The notes: generated by a model from the sequence alone, not told the origin. 64,000 bases of DNA from Flavobacterium terrae (GCF_900142035.1 NZ_FQZI01000001.1:682001-746000), one strand, 5' to 3'; numbered from the stretch's first letter, positions 1-8,110 are shown. Program-made: numbers and translations.

Positions 1-9
1 ATGTTATTG

Positions 10-42
10 TTTGTATATGAATTGCCAAAATCAATACTTTTG
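10..42 (+). promoter_or_regulatory. Predicted Bacteroidetes-type promoter of the HMA lipoprotein
   Basis: A TTTG at 10-13 is followed after 21 bases by TACTTTTG at 35-42, which fits the TTG / TAnnTTTG consensus of Bacteroidetes primary-sigma promoters. The start codon lies 27 bases further on. Confidence 0.55.
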
Positions 43-68
43 TTTATTCAATTATCAAAAAAAGAATT

Positions 69-617
69 ATGAAAAATAGTAAACTATCAATTTTAGCTTT
101 AGTAGTTGCAGGAATTACTTTGGTAAGTTGTAAAAAAGAAGAGTCAGTTTCTAATACAGATACAAACGCGGTAGCTGAAACTACTAATAAAGATTCTAAA
201 GCTGTTGCAAAAGCTGAGACAACAACTTTCAATATTGAAGGAATGACTTGTGCAATGGGTTGTGCTAAAACAATCGAAAATAAACTGGCTGGATTAGATG
301 GTGTTCAAAAAGCCACTGTAGATTTTGAAAAGAAAACAGCTACTGTAGATTATGATGCAGCTGTTCAAACTCCAGAAAAATTAGTTGAAACTGTTGAGGC
401 TGTTGCCGATGGTAAAACGTATAAAGTATCTAACGTAAAAAATACTGCTGATAAAGCAATGAATTATCAAGAGCCAAAGCAGGAAAAAAAGAAAACAACT
501 GCTACTAAAGAAGCTTCAAAAACTGCCGAAGTTTCTACAACTACAAAGAAAAAAGAAGGTTGTTGTACTTCTAAAAAGTCTTGTTCATCAAACGTTAAGG
601 TGGAAGGAACATTATAA
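69..617 (+). CDS. Heavy-metal-associated (HMA) domain lipoprotein
   Basis: A 182-residue protein. It starts with a lipoprotein signal peptide ending in a VSC lipobox near residue 21, so the mature protein is probably anchored in an envelope membrane. Residues about 53-115 form one HMA domain with the motif GMTCAMGCAK. Canonical HMA domains bind Cu(I) or another soft metal through CxxC, whereas here the two cysteines are three residues apart (C-AMG-C). The tail is rich in Lys, Thr and Ala and ends with a second Cys group (GCCTSKKSC) that could also hold metal. It is a single gene with its own promoter and terminator. The family is common in Flavobacteria, but its partner is not known. A role in periplasmic copper or zinc binding is inferred. 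Confidence 0.85.
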   Translation: MKNSKLSILALVVAGITLVSCKKEESVSNTDTNAVAETTNKDSKAVAKAETTTFNIEGMTCAMGCAKTIENKLAGLDGVQKATVDFEKKTATVDYDAAVQTPEKLVETVEAVADGKTYKVSNVKNTADKAMNYQEPKQEKKKTTATKEASKTAEVSTTTKKKEGCCTSKKSCSSNVKVEGTL

Positions 618-634
618 TAATATTTTCATTCAAT

Positions 635-664
635 AAAAAAGCTCCGATTACTCGGAGCTTTTTT
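635..664. terminator. Bidirectional intrinsic terminator
   Basis: GCTCCGA (641-647) and TCGGAGC (652-658) form a stem with a TTAC loop, flanked by an A-run on the left and a T-run on the right. It can end the HMA gene on the plus strand and gldD on the minus strand, whose stop codon overlaps it. Confidence 0.85.
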
Positions 665-1226
665 ATTTCCATTCTAATGATTCCATTAGCATTCGTAAAT
701 CATTCTTAATATAATGTGCGGCAGGTAAAACCGAATCAAAATTAGGTCTAGCATAAAAATAAACTGAACCAGCTAAAAAATGCTTTGTACTGTCTGTTAA
801 ATAAAACTGAGATTGAGAAGCTGCATTTCCGCCTACTTCATAAAACATTCCGTACGCTTTCTTTTTATCGTTTACATAAGGTTGTTCTACAATGCCGTCT
901 GCTTTAATTACGTGTTCGTAAGTAAGTTTTTGGGCATCACGCAAAAGAGCATCGATATTTTTGTTTACGGGTTTGTAATTTAAATAAACAGTGGCCTTAA
1001 GTTTAGGATATTCTATATGAAAATTACAACTGCCTTGATCAACTACTTTTCCAATAGAATTGTACTCAAATGTAAAACCACAAGCTTTATCAAATTTAGT
1101 GTAGTTTGGTTTTGGGTAGTCTAAACTTAAATAGGCTTTTGGTTTTGGTAACACATCATCTTTGCAGCTTATGATACTGATGCATAATCCGCAAAAAAGA
1201 AAAAAGCTCAAATGTTTTCTTGACAT
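663..1226 (-). CDS. gldD: Gliding motility lipoprotein GldD
   Basis: A 187-residue lipoprotein (signal peptide ending in IISC near residue 21). It matches GldD in length, in the lipoprotein start followed by PKPKAYLSLDYP, and in its place beside ssb and mutY. GldD is needed for gliding and for the type IX secretion-linked motor of Flavobacterium johnsoniae, where it is an envelope lipoprotein of unknown molecular role. It lies 10 bases downstream of ssb on the same strand, so it is probably in an operon with mutY and ssb. In the F. johnsoniae arrangement that I recall, gldE sits between ssb and gldD; there is no room for it here. Confidence 0.9.
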   Translation of the reverse strand: MSRKHLSFFLFCGLCISIISCKDDVLPKPKAYLSLDYPKPNYTKFDKACGFTFEYNSIGKVVDQGSCNFHIEYPKLKATVYLNYKPVNKNIDALLRDAQKLTYEHVIKADGIVEQPYVNDKKKAYGMFYEVGGNAASQSQFYLTDSTKHFLAGSVYFYARPNFDSVLPAAHYIKNDLRMLMESLEWK

Positions 1227-1236
1227 CTCTATGGTA

Positions 1237-1659
1237 TTAAAAAGGTAAATCGTTTTCTATAGGGTTGTCAAAATTAGTGCTTTTTGGAGTTTCGGGTTGT
1301 GATTTTAACATTTCCGAATCCTTTTTAGTGTTTAAAAAAGTAAATTCGGTTACCTGAATTTCTGTAGTGTATTTTGTTGTGCCATCTTCGGCTTGCCATT
1401 GGCGAGATTTTATTCTTCCCTCAACATATATTTTATCTCCTTTAGAAAGATATTTTTCGCAAATTTCTGCAGCTTTGTTACGAACTACAACATTATGCCA
1501 TTCGGTCGAAGTAATTTTTTCTCCTGTTGTTTTATTAATATAGATGTCATTGGTAGCTAGTGGAAACCTTCCTATGCAGTTTCCTCCTTCAAAATAATGC
1601 ATCTTCACTTCATCTCCCAAATGACCTATTAGGATTACTTTGTTTAATGTACCATTCAT
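1237..1659 (-). CDS. ssb: Single-stranded DNA-binding protein
   Basis: A 140-residue OB-fold protein. The N-terminal 105 residues have typical SSB features (NKVILIGHLGDEV, TEWHNVVV, GDKIYVEGRIKSRQW). A short linker leads to an acidic tip ending in DLPF, the tail that SSB uses to recruit repair and replication partners. The length is on the short side for SSB. It binds single-stranded DNA in replication and repair and sits between mutY and gldD on the same strand, with 39 bases to mutY. Confidence 0.93.
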   Translation of the reverse strand: MNGTLNKVILIGHLGDEVKMHYFEGGNCIGRFPLATNDIYINKTTGEKITSTEWHNVVVRNKAAEICEKYLSKGDKIYVEGRIKSRQWQAEDGTTKYTTEIQVTEFTFLNTKKDSEMLKSQPETPKSTNFDNPIENDLPF

Positions 1660-1698
1660 GGCTTATATTATTTGTGAACATCAAATATACACAAAAAA

Positions 1699-2730
1699 TC
1701 AGTATTTATTGTTATCAAGAAAATTGTGAAGCACTATTGGGAATGGATGTTTTTTTAGGCTCTCGTAATCTAATCCATTTTCTAAAGTTGTGTTTGTCCT
1801 TACTTTCCAGAAAGTTATATGTAAATGTTGATGAGATAGTTTGTGAATTACTGATTCACTCTCTAATAAGGTTATAGAGTTTATGTCTTCATAAAGTGAC
1901 TTGATTTTGTACTCTATAATTTCTTCTTTCTCCTTTTCTTCGGTTTCTATTAATGGTAATTCATATAAATTGTGCCAAATTCCTTTTTGAGTTCTTTTGT
2001 TTATGATTCCTTTGTTCGAAGAATCAAGGACTAACAGGTAATTAAAAAATCTATTTTTAATCTTCAGTTTTTTAATTTTTACTGGAAGTTGATTGATTTT
2101 GTTTTTGGCAAGTGCCAAGCAGGAGTTGTTAAGTGGGCATGAATCACAGTTTGGACTTTTAGGAACACATTGTAAAGCACCAAATTCCATTATAGCTTGG
2201 TTAAATAGAGCTGGATTTTTACTGTCTATCAATTCTGAAGCTAACTGGGTGAATTCTTTTTTAGCTCCGCTTGAAGCAATATCGGTCTCAATATCAAAAT
2301 ATCGCGAAAGGACTCGATAAACATTTCCATCTACAACGGGTACGCATTCATTAAATGAAAAAGAAGCTATTGCAGCCGCAGTATATTCTCCTATTCCTTT
2401 AAGTTTTAGTAGGTCTTTGTAGTTGTTAGGGAATTCCCCATTCAATTCTTCTGAAATATATTTTGCAGTGCCATGTAAATTCCTAGCTCTAGAGTAATAG
2501 CCTAAACCTTGCCATAGTTTTAGCACTTTTTCTTCATCGGCTTTAGCCAAATCAAAAACAGTTGGAAATACTTCTGTAAAAGCCAAAAAATAAGGCAAAC
2601 CTTGAGCTACTCGAGTCTGCTGAAGCATAATTTCTGATAGCCAAATTTGGTATGGATTATTTGTTTTTCGCCAGGGCAAATCTCTTTTGTTGGCTAAATA
2701 CCACGTAATTAATGTCTTACTAAAACTCAT
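1699..2730 (-). CDS. mutY: A/G-specific adenine DNA glycosylase MutY
   Basis: A 343-residue glycosylase that removes adenine mispaired with 8-oxoguanine. Visible features are the catalytic Glu motif LSEIMLQQTRV (about residue 32), the helix-hairpin-helix LKGIGEYTAAAI, the catalytic Asp in PVVDGNVYRV, and the 4Fe-4S loop CVPKSPNCDSCPLNNSC (C-x6-C-x2-C-x5-C). The C-terminal third is the NUDIX-like domain that recognises 8-oxoG. It is first in the leftward group mutY-ssb-gldD. A TATTTTTG box lies 18 bases before the start on the minus strand. Confidence 0.95.
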   Translation of the reverse strand: MSFSKTLITWYLANKRDLPWRKTNNPYQIWLSEIMLQQTRVAQGLPYFLAFTEVFPTVFDLAKADEEKVLKLWQGLGYYSRARNLHGTAKYISEELNGEFPNNYKDLLKLKGIGEYTAAAIASFSFNECVPVVDGNVYRVLSRYFDIETDIASSGAKKEFTQLASELIDSKNPALFNQAIMEFGALQCVPKSPNCDSCPLNNSCLALAKNKINQLPVKIKKLKIKNRFFNYLLVLDSSNKGIINKRTQKGIWHNLYELPLIETEEKEKEEIIEYKIKSLYEDINSITLLESESVIHKLSHQHLHITFWKVRTNTTLENGLDYESLKKHPFPIVLHNFLDNNKY

Positions 2731-2747
2731 TGTTATAAATTGGTTCG

Positions 2748-2755
2748 CAAAAATA
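2748..2755 (-). promoter_or_regulatory. Possible -7 box for mutY-ssb-gldD
   Basis: CAAAAATA on the plus strand reads TATTTTTG on the minus strand and so fits TAnnTTTG. No matching TTG was found 17-23 bases upstream, so support is partial. Confidence 0.3.
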
Positions 2756-2789
2756 AATCTTTATGTTATTAAATTTTAATCGGTTATAG

Positions 2790-2821
2790 TTGAAATATTG
2801 TTTTTTTAATTTATATATTTG
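2790..2821 (+). promoter_or_regulatory. Predicted promoter of the HU gene
   Basis: TTG at 2790-2792, 21 bases, then TATATTTG at 2814-2821 fits the Bacteroidetes consensus. Transcription would start near 2828, about 35 bases before the HU start codon. Confidence 0.6.
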
Positions 2822-2862
2822 CACACTCAAAAAATTACATAAACTTAAATTTATATAATAAA

Positions 2863-3153
2863 ATGACAAAAGCAGATATCGTAGCTAAAATTGCTGACAA
2901 ATTAGGGTTGGAAAAAGGAGATGTACAAGCTACAGTTGAATCTTTTATGGATGAAGTGAAAAATTCATTAGAAACAGGAGACAATGTTTACTTAAGAGGT
3001 TTCGGAAGTTTTATCGTTAAAACTAGAGCTGAAAAAACTGGTAGAAACATTTCTAAAAACACAACTATCAAAATTCCTGCTCACAACATTCCAGCATTCA
3101 AGCCTGCTAAAGTTTTCGTAGAAGGCGTTAAAACAAACAACGAAGCAAAATAA
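2863..3153 (+). CDS. HU/IHF family DNA-binding protein
   Basis: A 96-residue basic nucleoid protein of the usual HU length. The N-terminal helices (MTKADIVAKIADKLGL) form the dimer base. The beta-arm signature GFGSFIVKTRAEKTGRN is followed by IPAHNIPAFKPAK, where the conserved Pro intercalates into DNA. It would bend and compact DNA as a dimer. It lies just upstream of the 30-residue basic peptide gene and rng on the same strand and diverges from mutY. HU and IHF subunits cannot be told apart from sequence alone here. Confidence 0.93.
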   Translation: MTKADIVAKIADKLGLEKGDVQATVESFMDEVKNSLETGDNVYLRGFGSFIVKTRAEKTGRNISKNTTIKIPAHNIPAFKPAKVFVEGVKTNNEAK

Positions 3154-3180
3154 TTTACTAATCAATAAAACTACAAAGTT

Positions 3181-3273
3181 ATGCCAAGTGGTAAAAAAAG
3201 AAAAAGACATAAGGTAGCTACTCACAAACGTAAAAAAAGAGCGAGAGCTAATCGTCATAAAAAGAAAAAGTAG
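3181..3273 (+). CDS. 30-residue very basic peptide
   Basis: The frame MPSGKKRKRHKVATHKRKKR followed by ARANRHKKKK is open from ATG 3181 to TAG 3273. Nearly two thirds of its residues are Lys, Arg or His and there is no acidic residue, so it can only bind nucleic acid or a very acidic partner. Similar short basic peptides occur in Bacteroidetes between an HU gene and RNase G, to my knowledge without a firm function; a ribosomal or RNA-binding role is inferred. Its stop codon lies within the stem of a terminator. It is 27 bases downstream of HU and probably transcribed with it. It is easily missed by gene finders because of its size. Confidence 0.75.
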   Translation: MPSGKKRKRHKVATHKRKKRARANRHKKKK

Positions 3274-3290
3274 TTCTTAAACTACTTTTT
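3265..3290 (+). terminator. Terminator of the HU - basic peptide unit
   Basis: AAAAAGTAGTT (3265-3275) pairs with AACTACTTTTT (3280-3290) across a CTTA loop, and the T-run continues. The stem includes the stop codon of the 30-residue peptide. Confidence 0.8.
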
Positions 3291-3413
3291 TCTTTTTAAA
3301 CGTTCATTGAAATTAAGATTTGTGAATTTAAATACAGTTTTTAAAAGCTATATTTCATTTATAAATCTACGGGTAATTTGCCTGTTAAAAATGTTTAATC
3401 CATCTGTAAAATA

Positions 3414-3447
3414 AGATTTCAGATTTCAGATTTCAGATTTCAGATTT
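3414..3447 (+). repeat. Heptanucleotide microsatellite AGATTTC
   Basis: Four full tandem copies of AGATTTC plus a partial fifth, followed at about 3454-3487 by short CTATTTAT-like repeats. It lies in the 238-base gap between the HU terminator and rng, which holds no gene. A decayed version of the same motif lies between nuoA and nuoB. Confidence 0.85.
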
Positions 3448-3511
3448 TTTTAAATCTATCATCTATTTATCTATTTATCTATTATCTAAAAATGCAGATA
3501 AAAATTTACGC

Positions 3512-5056
3512 ATGAATAAAGAATTAATAATTCGAACAAGTTCTGACGCTGTAGATTTTGCCTTATTAAAAGATGGAAAACTAATCGAATTACACAAAGA
3601 AGAAGAAAAAAGCAACTTTCAGGTGGGTGATATTTTTATCGCTAAAATCAGAAAACCAGTTGCCGGACTTAATGCTGCTTTTGTAAATGTAGGTTTTGAA
3701 AAAGATGCCTTTTTACATTATCACGATTTAGGACCAAATTTAGCTTCTCAGTTGAAATTCATTAAACTTGTAAGCGCAGGTAAAATAAAAGATTTCTCCC
3801 TTAAAAATTTTCCTTTTGAAGCAGAGATTGATAAAGACGGAGCGATTGGTGATGTATTAAGTGCCAATCAATCTATTTTAGTCCAAGTTGTAAAAGAACC
3901 TATTTCTACAAAAGGTCCAAGAATTAGCTCTGAGCTATCATTGGCCGGAAGATATATAGTTCTAGTTCCTTTTTCTGATCGAGTTTCGATTTCTCAAAAA
4001 ATTGACTCAAAAGAAGAAAAAGAAAGACTAAAACGTTTAGTTCAATCTATTAAACCAAAAGGATTTGGGGTTATTGTTCGCACAGTAGCCGAAGGCAAAA
4101 AAGTCGCAGAAATTGACAAAGACTTGCAAAATTTGTTGGACAAATGGACAGCAATGTGCAAGCGAATTCCTACTGCACATCATCCTTCAAAAGTATTGGG
4201 TGAGTTAAATAGAGCATCTTCAATTTTAAGAGATGTTTTTAATGACACTTTCAGTGCAATTTTAACAGATGATAAGGAGCTCTTTGATGAAACTAAGGAG
4301 TATTTACAACAAATCGCTCCAGGCAAAGAGTCAATCGTTAAACTCTATCAATCTAAAGATGTACCTCTTTTTGAGAAGTATAGTATAGAGCGCCAAATAA
4401 AGACTTCATTCGGGAAAACAGTTTCTATGAGTAAAGGAGCTTACCTTATTATAGAACATACCGAAGCTATGCATGTCATAGATGTTAATAGCGGCAACAG
4501 ATCAAATAAAGCGACGAATCAGGAAGAAACAGCTCTAGAAGTAAACATGATTGCTGCTGCAGAAGTAGCACGTCAGTTACGACTTCGTGATATGGGTGGA
4601 ATTATTGTTGTTGATTTTATCGATATGCAAAATCCTGATAACCGCAAAGTATTGTACGATTTCTTGAAAGAAGAAATGAGTGACGATAAAGCAAAGCACA
4701 AAATATTACCTCCAAGTAAATTTGGACTGGTACAAATTACCAGACAAAGAGTTAGACCAGAGGTTAATATTAAAACCAAGGAAGAAGATCCTAATAATGA
4801 AAAGGGCGAAATAGATGCACCTATTCTTATTATCGAAAAAATAGCTTCTGACTTAGAAAGAATTATCAAGCAAAAAAAGAAAGTACGCTTAAATGTGCAT
4901 CCTTTTATTGCTGCATACCTTACAAAAGGTTTTCCATCAATACGTTCAAAATGGTTTTTTGAACATAAAAAATGGGTGAAAATCATACCACGTGACGCTT
5001 ACACGTATTTAGAATATAAGTTTTTAGACGAAAACGGAAACTCTATTCAAGATTAA
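3512..5056 (+). CDS. rng: Ribonuclease G (RNase E/G family)
   Basis: A 514-residue endoribonuclease, close to RNase G length and without the long degradosome scaffold of RNase E. Residues about 37-115 are the S1 RNA-binding domain (QVGDIFIAKIRKPVAGLNAAFVNVG is its start). The DNase I-like catalytic part contains VIDVNSGNR and IIVVDFIDM, whose Asp residues hold the catalytic magnesium. The C-terminal region (LNVHPFIAAYL) is family-typical. It acts in 16S rRNA maturation and mRNA decay. The gene ends in a strong terminator. The gap before it carries the heptamer repeats. Confidence 0.95.
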   Translation: MNKELIIRTSSDAVDFALLKDGKLIELHKEEEKSNFQVGDIFIAKIRKPVAGLNAAFVNVGFEKDAFLHYHDLGPNLASQLKFIKLVSAGKIKDFSLKNFPFEAEIDKDGAIGDVLSANQSILVQVVKEPISTKGPRISSELSLAGRYIVLVPFSDRVSISQKIDSKEEKERLKRLVQSIKPKGFGVIVRTVAEGKKVAEIDKDLQNLLDKWTAMCKRIPTAHHPSKVLGELNRASSILRDVFNDTFSAILTDDKELFDETKEYLQQIAPGKESIVKLYQSKDVPLFEKYSIERQIKTSFGKTVSMSKGAYLIIEHTEAMHVIDVNSGNRSNKATNQEETALEVNMIAAAEVARQLRLRDMGGIIVVDFIDMQNPDNRKVLYDFLKEEMSDDKAKHKILPPSKFGLVQITRQRVRPEVNIKTKEEDPNNEKGEIDAPILIIEKIASDLERIIKQKKKVRLNVHPFIAAYLTKGFPSIRSKWFFEHKKWVKIIPRDAYTYLEYKFLDENGNSIQD

Positions 5057-5058
5057 AA

Positions 5059-5097
5059 AAACGCCAACTAATTTTAGTTGGCGTTTTTTGTTTTTAT
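5059..5097 (+). terminator. rng terminator, copy 1 of a duplicated 39-base element
   Basis: ACGCCAACTA and TAGTTGGCGT form a perfect stem over an ATTT loop, followed by a T-run. The same 39 bases recur at 5592-5630 with one change. Confidence 0.9.
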
Positions 5098-5136
5098 CAA
5101 TATGATTTAAGTTTGTAACTATAAGCGAATATAGTT

Positions 5137-5604
5137 ATGGTCAATATAAATCATAAGCATAAAGAACAAAAGAAATTTATATTAAGTAGTTTAATTATTT
5201 TATTTATGTCTTGTAAGACAAATGATGAAATTCTTAAGAAAGAATATCTAGACTATCAGTTTATAAAAGGGATGGAAATGCCAAAAACTGACGGTTATCA
5301 ATATTCTGAAAAATGTTTTTTGATTTATTCACAATATAAATTTTTAACTGAAAAAATTTTTAAGTATGATAATGGTATTTTAAAAGAATATGTCTACTGT
5401 GGGCCTGAAGGTCCTGATGTTAGAGATTATAATGTTGAAAAATATAGTAAGAACAAACTGATTTATTCAAAACAGAAACTTATAGAAAATCAAGATAAAT
5501 TAGTTTTCAATAAAATAGAATATTATATCAAACGAAGATTGAAAGATACAATTGTGGCGGAAAATAAAGAGGAAACTATTTTAGTTATTATAAACGCCAA
5601 CTAA
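5137..5604 (+). CDS. Small lipoprotein of unknown function
   Basis: A 155-residue protein I do not recognise. A hydrophobic stretch (FILSSLIILFMSC) ending in a lipobox Cys near residue 26 predicts an envelope lipoprotein. The rest is polar and rich in Lys, Tyr and Glu, with a motif GMEMPKTDGYQYSEK and a short YCGPEGPD turn. The last three residues (Asn-Ala-Asn) and the stop codon are encoded by the second copy of the rng terminator, so the present C-terminus was formed by that repeat. It appears to have entered between, or together with, the duplicated terminator, and may be strain-specific. No function should be assumed. Confidence 0.65.
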   Translation: MVNINHKHKEQKKFILSSLIILFMSCKTNDEILKKEYLDYQFIKGMEMPKTDGYQYSEKCFLIYSQYKFLTEKIFKYDNGILKEYVYCGPEGPDVRDYNVEKYSKNKLIYSKQKLIENQDKLVFNKIEYYIKRRLKDTIVAENKEETILVIINAN

Positions 5605-5630
5605 TTTTAGTTGACGTTTTTTGTTTTTAT
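5592..5630. terminator. Terminator copy 2, overlapping the lipoprotein stop codon
   Basis: Matches 5059-5097 at 38 of 39 positions. The single G to A change gives a C-A mismatch in the plus-strand hairpin but only a T-G wobble on the minus strand. The copy is therefore a slightly better terminator for leftward transcription leaving pbpC. Confidence 0.8.
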
Positions 5631-5633
5631 TTG

Positions 5634-5725
5634 TAGCTATTCCCGCTTTCCACTGTATCTTTTAAAATGATCATTTCGAGAACCTCAATGCCCATTTTAA
5701 AAGGATGCCGTTGCAATCGGGGCTA
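5634..5725. repeat. Long imperfect palindrome after pbpC (REP-like element)
   Basis: CTTTTAAAATG (5659-5669) and CATTTTAAAAG (5693-5703) are perfect inverted arms. Further out, GCTATTCCCG (5636-5645) faces CGGGGCTATT (5718-5727). The whole unit touches the pbpC stop codon. Arms like these, reading AGCCCCGAT... and ...GCGGGAATAGCT on the minus strand, resemble a repeat that I recall from intergenic ends in several Flavobacterium genomes. It may act as a 3' end or mRNA-stabilising structure. Confidence 0.6.
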
Positions 5726-8110
5726 TTATTCACTAACGATTTCTATCTTCTTTCTAATTTCAAAACCTGTTTCATCTACCACTGTGATGTGATGAAATCC
5801 AGTTGTAGTGTTTATTGGCATTTCATGAAATGTTTTAGTAGATCCGATATATTTGTTGTCAAGATACCAGTAGAGTTCTTTCTCTCTTTGTGAATGTGCC
5901 ACTTTTATAATTACGGGCTGAATAACACTGTTGAAATTCTTGGTTAAATATATCTTTCTATTATCCTTTGGATAGATAAAATCCATCGCACCTTGTTGCG
6001 CACCTTGACAGCCTTCCAGAAAAGGAGGAAGAGGTAAATACTCTATATGTTGGTTTTTATAGTACCATTCCATAACAGGAGGTAGTATGAACCATTTTTT
6101 AGTAATCATATTATCTACATCAGCGCAACTACTATTCACTCTGAATTTTCCTGTTGGGTCTAAGTGAACTGTTTTGTGATATGGACAAACCGATGTCGTT
6201 TTTCCTTTTAATGGAACAAATTGTTTTGTTTTAGGACAATCATCCTTAGCTAAGTAACCACTTAATTTGCAAACTTCAACTTGAGCTAAGTCTTTTGATG
6301 GTTGTTTGAACCAATGTGTTCTTGGTAATAGATTAAAAACATCAAACAGTATTGGAGCGGCACTTGAAACTCCTGTCAATGAAGGTCTGCCTTCACCAGA
6401 AGCATTTCCAACCCAAACACCTACCACATACCTTGAATTTGTGCCAATAGCCCAAGCATCTCTATTACCGAAACTAGTTCCTGTTTTCCAAGCTATTTTA
6501 AGCGAACTGTCATAAAACTTCCAAGCTTCATCACCTTCTGGGCGATTCACTTCTTCCATTGCATTGTATGTTTGCCAAATGGCTCCTGCTCCCAAAATTG
6601 TTTTCTGGTCACTATCAGATCCAAAATCCTGAATGAAGGAATGATCATAGTTAAGTTCAGAAAATTCTTTAGTTCTATATTTTCCGTTAGAAGTATTGAA
6701 ATAGTTTACTGTAGAAGACATGCCAGCATATGTACGACATAAATCCCAAAGATTACTTTCGGCACCACCTAAAATTAATGATAAACCATAGTGATCTGGC
6801 TGTTTAGAAATGTCACGAAGTTTAAACTTTTGCAATTCTTCATAAAATTTATTCACACCATAGCTTTGAAGCATTAATACAGAAGGAATATTCAACGAAC
6901 GTGCCAATGCACGATGAGCAGGAACAGCTCCATCAAAAGTCAAGTTGAAGTTTTGAGGTGTATATCCAGAAATTTGCGTGGGGATGTCTGGTACCAATGT
7001 GTTGGGTAATATTTCTCCTTCATCAATCATTGCAGCATACAATAGTGGTTTTAATATACTTCCCGTGCTTCGTGGTGCTCCAATAATATCGACATCTTTT
7101 TGATGATCTTGATCAGAAGGGGAATTCCCTATGTAACTAATAACATTTCTGTTTTGAATGTCTATTACAAGAATCGCAAGATTGTTTACTTCGTTTTGTT
7201 TGTACTGGCTGTAATAGTATCGTGCTATTTGATTCACACGATTTTGCAGCGCAATGTTAACTGTTGTTTTTAATCGTGTGCCTTCTTGTCTTTTGGCTAC
7301 TCTTTGTAGTAAATGTGGTGCTATTTGTGGTAAATCATAAGGCTTTTGAGGTAATGGTTCTTCTATTGCAAGTTCATACGTTTGTTCATCTATAATGTTT
7401 TCATTTTTTAGTTTGAGAAGTAAATTGTTTCGTTTTCGTAATAATTTTTCTTGATTTTTTCCAGGATAAATCAAGCTTGGAGCATTAGGAAGTACTGCTA
7501 AAGTAGCACTTTCGGCCCAAGATAATTGATGAGACTGTACGCCAAAATAACGCCAAGAAGCCATTTCGAGACCAACAACATTTCCTCCAAAAGGAGCGTG
7601 TGCCGCATACAATTCTAGAATTGTGTTTTTTGAATGTCTTAATTCTAAACGAGTGGCTAGAACTATTTCGATTACTTTTTCGAAGTAGGTTCTTTTTTGC
7701 CCTTTTCTGGATAAACGAATTACTTGTTGTGTTAAGGTACTTCCACCACGAACAATTTTCCCTGCTTGTCTGTTTTGTTTAATAGCGTTATACATTGCTG
7801 CAGGATTAAATCCTGGATGGTATCTAAAATGTTCATCTTCAAAATAAATTATACATTTTTTGAATTTATCTGGAACACTGTCTTGTGCAGGGAAGCGCCA
7901 TTGACCATCTCTGGCTATTTTAGCGCCCAGTAATTCTCCTTCAGTGCTTTCAATGACAGTAGAGTAGGGTTCTTTAAATAATGTTCGAGGTAATGAAAAA
8001 TAATAGACAACAAGCAATATAAAAATCACAATAGATTTTTTCTTGTTGTTTTGTATCCAAAGCCGAATGGAATGGAATAATGATATAAACTTTGCTTTCA
8101 CAGTTGGCAA
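5726..8110 (-). CDS. pbpC: Penicillin-binding protein 1C
   Basis: A 794-residue bifunctional peptidoglycan synthase. A membrane anchor near residues 25-42 is followed by a GT51 glycosyltransferase domain (EDEHFRYHPGFNP with the catalytic Glu; GGSTLTQQ). The transpeptidase domain has its nucleophile in STGSILKP (SxxK) and a KTGTS box (AWKTGTSFGNRDAW). A C-terminal BiPBP_C beta domain starts near residue 700. It polymerises and crosslinks glycan strands at the periplasmic face. It lies downstream of the alpha-2-macroglobulin gene on the same strand, the same pairing as pbpC and yfhM in E. coli, which suggests cell-wall repair coupled to protease defence. Confidence 0.95.
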   Translation of the reverse strand: MPTVKAKFISLFHSIRLWIQNNKKKSIVIFILLVVYYFSLPRTLFKEPYSTVIESTEGELLGAKIARDGQWRFPAQDSVPDKFKKCIIYFEDEHFRYHPGFNPAAMYNAIKQNRQAGKIVRGGSTLTQQVIRLSRKGQKRTYFEKVIEIVLATRLELRHSKNTILELYAAHAPFGGNVVGLEMASWRYFGVQSHQLSWAESATLAVLPNAPSLIYPGKNQEKLLRKRNNLLLKLKNENIIDEQTYELAIEEPLPQKPYDLPQIAPHLLQRVAKRQEGTRLKTTVNIALQNRVNQIARYYYSQYKQNEVNNLAILVIDIQNRNVISYIGNSPSDQDHQKDVDIIGAPRSTGSILKPLLYAAMIDEGEILPNTLVPDIPTQISGYTPQNFNLTFDGAVPAHRALARSLNIPSVLMLQSYGVNKFYEELQKFKLRDISKQPDHYGLSLILGGAESNLWDLCRTYAGMSSTVNYFNTSNGKYRTKEFSELNYDHSFIQDFGSDSDQKTILGAGAIWQTYNAMEEVNRPEGDEAWKFYDSSLKIAWKTGTSFGNRDAWAIGTNSRYVVGVWVGNASGEGRPSLTGVSSAAPILFDVFNLLPRTHWFKQPSKDLAQVEVCKLSGYLAKDDCPKTKQFVPLKGKTTSVCPYHKTVHLDPTGKFRVNSSCADVDNMITKKWFILPPVMEWYYKNQHIEYLPLPPFLEGCQGAQQGAMDFIYPKDNRKIYLTKNFNSVIQPVIIKVAHSQREKELYWYLDNKYIGSTKTFHEMPINTTTGFHHITVVDETGFEIRKKIEIVSE

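Noticed and set aside
3414..3447. CRISPR array
   Set aside because: The heptamers are directly adjacent without spacers, and no cas genes are present.
4573..4986. 137-codon minus-strand frame inside rng
   Set aside because: It is a shadow of the catalytic part of RNase G, which is clearly coding on the plus strand.
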